Below, piece by piece: positions 1 through 5,193 of a stretch of DNA of 6,748 nucleotides. This DNA is from Prevotellaceae bacterium (GTDB taxonomy: Bacteria; Bacteroidota; Bacteroidia; Bacteroidales; UBA932). The number at the start of each line of letters is the position of its first letter. Positions within the stretch are counted from its first letter, which is position 1. The stretch covers positions 1 to 6,748 of the forward strand of contig JAIRMD010000089.1 of the NCBI GenBank assembly GCA_031258915.1, given 5' to 3'. The translations under genes and the position numbers were made by a program. The notes under the pieces are model-generated. The model was not told the origin of the DNA and did not search any database. It worked only from the letters and a program-made list of their open reading frames with translations.

Positions 1-177
1 AACCGCAACGCTGTGCTCGACCGCAACTTTGCCCTCAAAACCATCTGGAACGACGATACGTACTTCAACGCTCGCAGCATGGATGTGTACATTACCAAGC
101 TGCGCAAGTTTTTGAAGGAAGATTCGTCGATACAAATCATCAACGTGCGCGGGAAAGGCTTCAAGCTGATAGGCTAA
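1..177 (+). CDS. rprY: OmpR-family response regulator, C-terminal fragment (RprY-like)
   Basis: Only the last 58 residues and the TAA stop are in the window; the gene begins upstream. What is visible is most of a winged-helix DNA-binding domain of the OmpR/PhoB type. It has an early helix with LKTIW, a recognition helix around FNARSMDVYITKLRKFL, and a final beta-wing ending NVRGKGFKLIG. The FNARSMDVY...KLRK and GKGFKL stretches match what I know of Bacteroidota RprY regulators, which work with the membrane kinase RprX. The phosphoacceptor domain is not visible, so the two-component role is inferred from the family. The product would be a cytoplasmic transcription factor. The next gene starts 101 bases downstream after a stem-loop, so it is probably a separate unit. 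The family call is firm; the gene symbol is less so, because related Bacteroidota regulators share this tail. Confidence 0.88.
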   Translation, partial: NRNAVLDRNFALKTIWNDDTYFNARSMDVYITKLRKFLKEDSSIQIINVRGKGFKLIG

Positions 178-211
178 GCCGACCTTGCCGCGCACAAAGC
201 AACGTGTCAAC

Positions 212-246
212 CCCTCTACGCTTGCCGTCAGGCGCTGCGTGGGGGG
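212..246 (+). terminator. GC-rich stem-loop after the response regulator gene, possible terminator
   Basis: The arms ccctctacgc (212-221) and gcgtgggggg (237-246) pair over 10 positions, two of them G-T wobbles. The 15-base loop contains its own small gcc/ggc hairpin (224-226 with 231-233). It lies 34 bases after the response-regulator stop and 32 bases before the next start. No T-run follows, so it is not a classic intrinsic terminator; it could be a weak terminator or a leader structure of the next gene. I see no clear TAnnTTTG box in the rest of this spacer. Confidence 0.35.
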
Positions 247-278
247 ATTGCCGTAATCTGAATTACTAAAATTAAGCC

Positions 279-1304
279 ATGTCGGGTTTTTTTAAACGCC
301 TACTTTTTCACCTTTCCGGTGGAATTACAAATACCTCAAAGTATGAGAGGCGCCGCGCTACGCTCGAAAAAAAATACGCAAAGTATCTTTCGCTAAAGCA
401 AACCCCCAGCCTGCTACGATATCGGGAGCTGGCGCTACAGGTAGCCACCCCGCGGCGCCAAAGCGGCCTTTCCAAAAAAGAGTGGCGGGCTACAAAGCAG
501 GAGTTTGCGCAGCTGCAAAAGTCGGCGGAGGTATCGAATTTTTTCAGCCTCCAGAAATCTTCGGATAACTTTCACGAAATTACCCGCTGGGAGCTGGCGT
601 TTGAGGATAGCTTCGACGGCAAAGCGCTGGACAAAGGCAGGTGGGTAACCCATCCGGCCATCATTGACAACGCTGTAGAGCTGCTGTACTCATCCTCCGA
701 CGAAAACCACGTATACACCGATGGTGGTAATGTTGTTGTTGAAGACCATGCACTTAAAATCATGGTCAAGCGGGAACATGCCGACGGGGTGGGTTTTCAC
801 GAGCAGGTAGGCTTTGTTCCGATAGCGCGCGAATATACCGCAGGAATTGTGAACACTGCGCACAGCCACACGCAGCTGTACGGCAAAGTAGAAGCAAAAA
901 TACGCTTCAACAAGCGAAAGCGGGGCATATACTACGCTATGTGGCTGGGAACCGGTAAAGCTTTGCCGCATGTGAACGTACTGCGCGCAGGCTCGGAGAT
1001 CGAGTTTAGCGCGTTTGCAGGGCAAAAGGCGGGCAAAGAGCTGCGCTACGTGGAAACGTGGAAGCGAAGCCTGCTCCGGAAAAACGCTGCCTACATTGTT
1101 GCCTTAGAATGGGACAGAGAGGTGATGACTTGGAAAATTAATGGAACCGTGCTGTTTTCTGCTCCCAATGCTATTGACGAGCCGGTGTACATTGCGTTTT
1201 CGGCGGGCGTAACGGGTGCCCCCCGCATTTCTACCCCCGCTGTTTTGGAGGTTTGCTGGGTAAAGGCATACAAGTACAAAGAGGCGGAGAAGAGGGGCAA
1301 GTGA
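279..1304 (+). CDS. GH16-like (concanavalin A-like jelly-roll) protein with degenerate active site
   Basis: A 341-residue protein. Residues 1-95 are basic and helical (FKRLL, YERRRATLEKKYAKY, KKEWRATKQEFAQLQKS) and lack a convincing cleavable signal peptide. This resembles the helical lead-in I recall on some Bacteroidota GH16-like proteins. From about residue 103 the GH16 fold pattern appears: WELAFEDSFDG, then GRWVTHP, AGIVNTAHSHTQLYGKVEAKIRF (188-210), YYAMWL (218-223), the catalytic-strand position SEIEFSAF (239-246), and late jelly-roll strands to about residue 332. Active GH16 enzymes carry E-x-D-x-x-E here (or a one-residue-shorter form). This protein has E240, E242 and A245, so the nucleophile position is kept but the assisting Asp and the acid/base Glu are lost. 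It is therefore more likely a non-catalytic binding protein or pseudo-enzyme than a glucanase. ATG at 279 is the first in-frame start and has an AT-rich lead without a Shine-Dalgarno sequence. The fold call is good; substrate, location and role are unknown. Confidence 0.75.
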   Translation: MSGFFKRLLFHLSGGITNTSKYERRRATLEKKYAKYLSLKQTPSLLRYRELALQVATPRRQSGLSKKEWRATKQEFAQLQKSAEVSNFFSLQKSSDNFHEITRWELAFEDSFDGKALDKGRWVTHPAIIDNAVELLYSSSDENHVYTDGGNVVVEDHALKIMVKREHADGVGFHEQVGFVPIAREYTAGIVNTAHSHTQLYGKVEAKIRFNKRKRGIYYAMWLGTGKALPHVNVLRAGSEIEFSAFAGQKAGKELRYVETWKRSLLRKNAAYIVALEWDREVMTWKINGTVLFSAPNAIDEPVYIAFSAGVTGAPRISTPAVLEVCWVKAYKYKEAEKRGK

Positions 1305-1338
1305 AGCGGTTGCTCCCTTGCCGTGCATGGGGTTACTA

Positions 1339-1367
1339 TGGTTACCTCAATGTGAGTAAGGTAATCA
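1339..1367 (+). terminator. Stem-loop in the spacer between the GH16-like gene and sppA
   Basis: The arms tggttacc (1339-1346) and ggtaatca (1360-1367) pair over 8 positions with one G-T wobble, and a tca/tga pairing lies inside the loop. It sits 34 bases after the GH16-like stop and about 20 bases before the -7 box of sppA. The stem is AT-rich and has no immediate T-run. It could be a weak terminator, or an operator overlapping the -33 region of the sppA promoter, or chance. Confidence 0.25.
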
Positions 1368-1387
1368 AGGAATTAATGTTGTATAAA

Positions 1388-1395
1388 TAATTTTG
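1388..1395 (+). promoter_or_regulatory. Bacteroidota-type -7 promoter box upstream of sppA
   Basis: The sequence taattttg matches the Bacteroidota -7 consensus TAnnTTTG exactly. It lies 28 bases before the sppA ATG in the AT-rich end of a 119-base spacer. Transcription would start near 1400, giving a short leader of roughly 20-25 bases. I do not see a good TTG-type -33 element at the expected distance (around 1360-1370), so this is a half-supported promoter. It would drive the four-gene run from sppA to the fucosidase. Confidence 0.45.
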
Positions 1396-1423
1396 AGATC
1401 TGAAATTTTTGAATTTTTTTCCC

Positions 1424-3292
1424 ATGAGCAGTAACTTCGTAAAAACCATGTTTGCAGCAACGCTGGGAACGCTTCTGGCGAGCTTTGTTATTTTTGCCTT
1501 TGCTGCAGCTGTCGTTGGCGCAATTGTGAGCGCAGCGTCGCTATCGTTTTCGGCGGTATCGCCGGTAAAAACGATAAAAAGTAACTCTGTGCTTACGTTA
1601 TCGCTCAGCCACCCCATTGTGGATAGGGTAAGCAATAATCCTATAAGCTTGCTGCAAAGCCTCTTTGGTGATGGCGAAAGTGCGCTGGGGCTTAACGATA
1701 TTTTGCGCAGCATAGAGAGCGCCAAAACCGACAGCCGGATAGAGGGCATCCTGCTGACGGATATGAGGGGGGCAGCAACCGGAATCGCTACGCTGACCGA
1801 AATCCGTAACGCATTGCTTGATTTTCGGCTTACAGGGAAGTTTGTGGTCAGCTATAGCGATAGCTACGGGCAAAAACCCTACTACTTAGCCTCTGCTGCC
1901 GACAAGATTTACATGAACCCCGAGGGCCTGCTGGATTTGCATGGGCTGGGGGCGAGCATTATGTTCTACAAGGGGGCGCTCGACAAGCTGGGCGTTGAGG
2001 CGCAGGTGGTGCGGCACGGAAAGTTTAAGAGCGCTGTGGAGCCGTTCATGTACAGCAAAATGAGCGAGGAGAACAGAGCGCAGATTCGGAGCTACGCAGG
2101 CTCTATTTGGCAAACTATGCTGAGCGATATTGCCGTGCGGAATAGAATGGAGGTGGCTGCGCTGCTTAACAGGCAGAAATTTGCCGACGCAGACGATACT
2201 GCTGCGCAAAGCCAAACGGAAGCGGCTAAGCTTAACGATGCCATCAACAGGCTACAGCTCAACGATGCGGAGGCTGCACTTTCGCTCAACCTGCTCGATG
2301 GCCTGCGCCAGCGTAGCGAGCTGCTGAGCGAGCTGGCGGTGCTGAGCCGGCTGCAAGAGGACAGCAAGCCCAGCTTGATTGGCATAGATGCTTACTGCAG
2401 AGCTGCTGCGCCGCAAAACGTGCTGGCAAGCAATGCGGCAAAGCAGAAGGTTGCCGTTGTTTACGCCGAAGGCGAAATACTGGACGAAAGCAGGGACGAA
2501 AATATTGTGGGCAAAGCGCTTGCTGCTGAGCTGCGAGCGGTGCGGCACGACCCCTCCGTTAAGGCGGTGGTGCTGAGGGTGAACACCCCCGGCGGCAGCG
2601 CAATGGCCTCGGAGCTCATCTGGCACGAGATGTCGCTGCTCAAGGAGGCAAAGCCGCTGGTGGTTTCTATGGGCGATGTGGCGGCATCGGGGGGGTACTA
2701 CATTGCGTGCCCGGCCTCGTACATCTTTGCAAGCCCCACCACCATTACCGGCTCCATCGGCGTGTTTGGCGTGCTCTTCAACGCAAAGCAGCTGTTCAAC
2801 AGCAAGCTTGGCCTCACCGTAGATGTGGCGGCCACCAACGACCACGCCGACATGGGCAGCATCTACCGCCCCCTCTCGAAGCCGGAGCATGATTTCCTGC
2901 TGCACCACGTCGAAAGGACGTACGCCACCTTTGTGCAGCATGTTGCCGATGGTAGGCAAATGCCGGCGCAGGAGGTCGATAACATTGGCGAGGGGCGCGT
3001 GTGGAGCGGCGTAGACGCTAAGCGACTAAACCTGATTGACGAACTTGGCGGCCTGAATGAGGCGATAGGCAAAGCGGTGCTGCTGGCTAATCTGGACGAT
3101 TACACGGTGATAGAGCTGCCCAGACGGAAGGATACGTTTGCTTTCTTGCTGGAGAGCTTCGGGCTGGTCGCCGCAAAGCTGGCGAAGAAAAGTACGGGGA
3201 ATATTCTGGAGGATTACGAGCCGCTGGCCAACCTGCTGCGTATGCACGGCAAGGTGCAGGCTCGCCTGCCGTATGATGTATCGGTAGAGTAG
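1424..3292 (+). CDS. sppA: Signal peptide peptidase SppA, 67-kDa type (protease IV)
   Basis: A 622-residue inner-membrane serine protease that clears cleaved signal peptides in family members. An N-terminal membrane segment spans about residues 8-40 (AATLGTLLASFVIFAFAAAVVG), followed by two tandem SppA/ClpP-fold domains, the arrangement of the long double-domain form. The catalytic dyad is intact: the lysine is K202 in GKFKSAVEPF in the first domain, and the serine is S422 in DVAASGGYY in the second. The substrate-binding NTPGGSAMASE (387-397) and the ITGSIGVFG stretch (441-449) are also present. About 20 Ala/Asp/Gln-rich residues near 254-276 look like an insertion between the domains. I chose ATG 1424 over an in-frame TTG at 1409, because the TTG would add only five residues (MNFFP) and lies nearer the -7 box. 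It is the first gene of a probable operon; lpxK begins 12 bases downstream. Confidence 0.95.
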   Translation: MSSNFVKTMFAATLGTLLASFVIFAFAAAVVGAIVSAASLSFSAVSPVKTIKSNSVLTLSLSHPIVDRVSNNPISLLQSLFGDGESALGLNDILRSIESAKTDSRIEGILLTDMRGAATGIATLTEIRNALLDFRLTGKFVVSYSDSYGQKPYYLASAADKIYMNPEGLLDLHGLGASIMFYKGALDKLGVEAQVVRHGKFKSAVEPFMYSKMSEENRAQIRSYAGSIWQTMLSDIAVRNRMEVAALLNRQKFADADDTAAQSQTEAAKLNDAINRLQLNDAEAALSLNLLDGLRQRSELLSELAVLSRLQEDSKPSLIGIDAYCRAAAPQNVLASNAAKQKVAVVYAEGEILDESRDENIVGKALAAELRAVRHDPSVKAVVLRVNTPGGSAMASELIWHEMSLLKEAKPLVVSMGDVAASGGYYIACPASYIFASPTTITGSIGVFGVLFNAKQLFNSKLGLTVDVAATNDHADMGSIYRPLSKPEHDFLLHHVERTYATFVQHVADGRQMPAQEVDNIGEGRVWSGVDAKRLNLIDELGGLNEAIGKAVLLANLDDYTVIELPRRKDTFAFLLESFGLVAAKLAKKSTGNILEDYEPLANLLRMHGKVQARLPYDVSVE

Positions 3293-3293
3293 G

Positions 3294-3298
3294 GGAGG
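3294..3298 (+). promoter_or_regulatory. Shine-Dalgarno sequence supporting the GTG start of lpxK
   Basis: ggagg lies just after the sppA stop, inside the purine run ggggaggg, with 6 bases between it and the GTG at 3305. It is the clearest Shine-Dalgarno match next to a start in the window. It decides for GTG 3305, since no ATG occurs in frame near the expected N-terminus. Confidence 0.6.
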
Positions 3299-3304
3299 GC
3301 TTCT

Positions 3305-4390
3305 GTGAGGGTACTTTTTCGCGCGCTGCTCATACTGCTCAAGCTACCGCTGGCAAGCTTGTTTTGGCTTGCTGTCAACGTGCGCCACGTGCTATACGCG
3401 CATAAAATTCTCAAGCAGCACGAATTTAAAATTCCGGTGATATGCGTTGGCAACCTGGCGGTAGGCGGTACCGGCAAAACGCCCCACGTGCAGCTGCTGC
3501 TGCAGCTGCTGCTGCTGCACAGCGAAGGGATAAAAGTGGCGACGCTGTCGCGGGGATACAGGCGCAAGAGCGTGGGATTCTGCTACGTAGAGCAGTCGAG
3601 CGCTGCCTGCGAGGTGGGCGATGAGCCGCTGCAAATCAAGCGGCGCTTCCCGCAGGCAACGGTGGCGGTGTGCAAAAACCGGGCGCTTGGCATAAAAAAA
3701 ATTATCGAGGACAACCCGGAGGTGAAGGCCGTCGTTCTGGACGATGCATTCCAGCATCGCAGGGTGAAAGCAGGCCTGTCCATTGTGCTCACCACCTGCG
3801 ATAACCTTGCCACCAAAGACTACATGCTGCCGCTGGGGCGGCTGCGCGATTCGGCAAACCAGCTGCACCGCGCCGAAATGGTGGTGGTGACCAAGTGCCC
3901 CCACAACCTCAAGCCTATTGACTTCAACGTGCTGGAGAAAAACCTGAAAATTCGCCCCTACCAGTATCTTTACTTCACTACCTGCACCTACGGCAGCATG
4001 GTGCACTTGGCTACCGGCAAGCCGGTAGCCGCGCTTGACGCCAAGAGCGTAATTGCGCTTGCAGGCATTGCCAATCCGCAGCCGTTTTTTGACCGGCTGA
4101 AGGAGCGCTACCCGCTGGCGCAAACGCTCCGCTTTGCCGACCACCATTGCTTTAGCGCACGCGACCTCAAGCGGCTGGCGCAGGCGATGCAGCGGCACTC
4201 CGGCAGCGTAGTGGTAACAACCGAAAAAGATGCCATGCGCCTGATGGATGCCGGCATGAGCGATGAGCTGAAAAGTAAAATTTACTACCAACCCATTGAT
4301 ACGCAATTTTTAAATAACGGTCAACAATGTTTCATTCAAAAAACGCTTAGCTATGTTAGAAAAAATAAAAGAATCGGCCACCTTCATTAA
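3305..4390 (+). CDS. lpxK: Tetraacyldisaccharide 4'-kinase LpxK (lipid A biosynthesis)
   Basis: A 361-residue kinase of the LpxK family. It uses ATP to phosphorylate the 4' position of the tetraacyldisaccharide lipid A precursor at the cytoplasmic face of the inner membrane. An N-terminal hydrophobic helix (about 7-27) fits membrane association. The P-loop is VGNLAVGGTGKTPH (48-61). It is followed by LSRGYRRK (81-88), GDEPLQIKRRFP (105-116), the DDAFQHR motif (146-152, the family's Walker-B-like DDGFQHR), MLPLGRLRD (174-182), ADHHCFS (278-284) and TTEKDAMRL (305-313). Length and motif order match full-length family members. The start is GTG with a good ribosome binding site. The 3' end overlaps the next gene by 38 bases in another frame. 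Two low-complexity or palindromic stretches inside the gene are listed separately. Its presence shows the host makes lipid A and is Gram-negative. Confidence 0.95.
   Translation: MRVLFRALLILLKLPLASLFWLAVNVRHVLYAHKILKQHEFKIPVICVGNLAVGGTGKTPHVQLLLQLLLLHSEGIKVATLSRGYRRKSVGFCYVEQSSAACEVGDEPLQIKRRFPQATVAVCKNRALGIKKIIEDNPEVKAVVLDDAFQHRRVKAGLSIVLTTCDNLATKDYMLPLGRLRDSANQLHRAEMVVVTKCPHNLKPIDFNVLEKNLKIRPYQYLYFTTCTYGSMVHLATGKPVAALDAKSVIALAGIANPQPFFDRLKERYPLAQTLRFADHHCFSARDLKRLAQAMQRHSGSVVVTTEKDAMRLMDAGMSDELKSKIYYQPIDTQFLNNGQQCFIQKTLSYVRKNKRIGHLH
3488..3520 (+). repeat. CTG-rich low-complexity run inside lpxK
   Basis: Six CTG codons of leucine and two CAG codons of glutamine lie next to each other, encoding QLLLQLLLL directly after the P-loop. 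The ends gtgcagc (3488-3494) and gctgcac (3514-3520) are complementary, so the run can fold as a CTG-type hairpin. This may simply reflect a strong CTG preference for leucine, which is seen throughout the window. It is a potential site of codon-number variation between strains. Confidence 0.5.
4009..4030 (+). repeat. Perfect inverted repeat (10-base arms, 2-base centre) inside lpxK
   Basis: ggctaccggc (4009-4018) and gccggtagcc (4021-4030) are exact reverse complements separated by aa. In frame they encode LATGKPVAA of LpxK. As RNA the sequence would make a 9-bp GC-rich stem with a four-base loop. As DNA it is a symmetric 22-base site. No T-run follows. Function is unknown; it could be chance enriched by codon choice. 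Confidence 0.7.
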
Positions 4391-5177
4391 GTCGAAGGTG
4401 AGCATCGAGCCGGAGGTGGGCATCATCCTCGGGACGGGACTGGGAGGGCTGGTGCACAGCATCGAAAATCAGGAGGTGATAGACTACCGGGATATTCCCA
4501 GCTTCCCCCTCTCTACCGTTGAGGGGCACAGCGGCCGCTTGATTTTTGGTACGCTGGGAGGAAAAAAGGTGGTGGCCATGCAGGGCCGCTTCCACTACTA
4601 CGAAGGCTACGACATGCAGCAGGTAACGTTTCCGGTGCGCGTGATGAAGTTCCTCAACGTTAAGTACCTCTTTGTATCCAACGCCAGCGGTGGCATGAAC
4701 CCCGCCTTTGCCGTAGGCGACCTGATGATTATCACCGACCACATCAACCTCCTCCCCAACCCGCTTATCGGGAAAAATTTGGACGAGTTGGGGCCGCGCT
4801 TCCCCGATATGAGCGAGCCTTACAGCAAGCCGCTCGCTGCGCTCTGCGAAAGCGTCGCCGGCAAGCTGGGCGTTAAGGTGCAGAAGGGATGCTACGTGGG
4901 CGTTACCGGGCCTACCTTTGAAACGCCAAAAGAGTACGGCTACTTCCGCCGCATTGGCGCCGATGCCGTGGGCATGAGCACCGTCCCGGAGGTGATTGTG
5001 GCGCGGCACATGAGCATCCCGGTCTTTGCCATGTCCATCATCACCGACTTGGGAGGCGAGGATATTGCCATGACCGTGAGCCACGAGGAGGTGCAGAGGG
5101 AAGGCGCAAAAGCCGAGAAAAAGATGACCCAAATCATGACGGGGATGCTGCAGGAGTTGCCTGCGCAGCTGAGCTGA
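4353..5177 (+). CDS. punA: Purine nucleoside phosphorylase, trimeric (PNP-I/PunA) type
   Basis: A 274-residue cytoplasmic enzyme of purine salvage. The family cleaves purine (deoxy)nucleosides with phosphate to a free base and (deoxy)ribose 1-phosphate. Visible elements: the glycine-rich phosphate loop ILGTGLGGL (25-33), GHSGRL (58-63), MQGRFHYYEGY (76-86, with R79, H81, Y83 and E84), NASGGM (110-115), GPTFETPKEY (186-195, with purine-contacting F189 and E190), VGMSTVPE (206-213) and the late SHEEV (243-247) matching the family's ribose-side histidine. At the position of the human purine-binding N243, this protein has D232 (ITDLGG), which could broaden base specificity. Length matches full-length homologues. 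ATG 4353 lies inside lpxK; the next in-frame Met is M76, beyond the phosphate loop, so the 38-base overlap is probably real and suggests translational coupling. No clear Shine-Dalgarno sequence precedes it. The symbol follows common usage. Confidence 0.94.
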   Translation: MLEKIKESATFIKSKVSIEPEVGIILGTGLGGLVHSIENQEVIDYRDIPSFPLSTVEGHSGRLIFGTLGGKKVVAMQGRFHYYEGYDMQQVTFPVRVMKFLNVKYLFVSNASGGMNPAFAVGDLMIITDHINLLPNPLIGKNLDELGPRFPDMSEPYSKPLAALCESVAGKLGVKVQKGCYVGVTGPTFETPKEYGYFRRIGADAVGMSTVPEVIVARHMSIPVFAMSIITDLGGEDIAMTVSHEEVQREGAKAEKKMTQIMTGMLQELPAQLS

Positions 5178-5193
5178 CTTGAGCGCTAACGCC

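Noticed and set aside
1409..1423. A TTG start giving SppA five extra residues
   Set aside because: It is closer to the -7 box and would leave almost no leader. The ATG at 1424 gives a normal N-terminus just before the membrane segment.
2252..2959. A 235-codon minus-strand open frame inside sppA
   Set aside because: It is antisense to the catalytic domain of SppA, shows no recognisable domain, and is His/Val rich like the other shadows.
3256..3269. gcaggc/gcctgc inverted repeat with a 2-base centre near the sppA end
   Set aside because: Six-base arms are expected by chance about once or more in a window of this size, and nothing else supports a terminator there; lpxK follows closely and appears cotranscribed.
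3392..4306. A 304-codon open frame on the minus strand opposite lpxK
   Set aside because: It lies wholly antisense to a motif-complete lpxK. Its translation is rich in His/Val/Ala/Gln without recognisable domains, as expected from the complement of GC-rich coding DNA.
5179..5193. A TTG start giving the fucosidase five extra residues
   Set aside because: The ATG at 5194 places the basic residues directly ahead of the hydrophobic signal segment, as expected for an export signal. The TTG has no ribosome binding site advantage.
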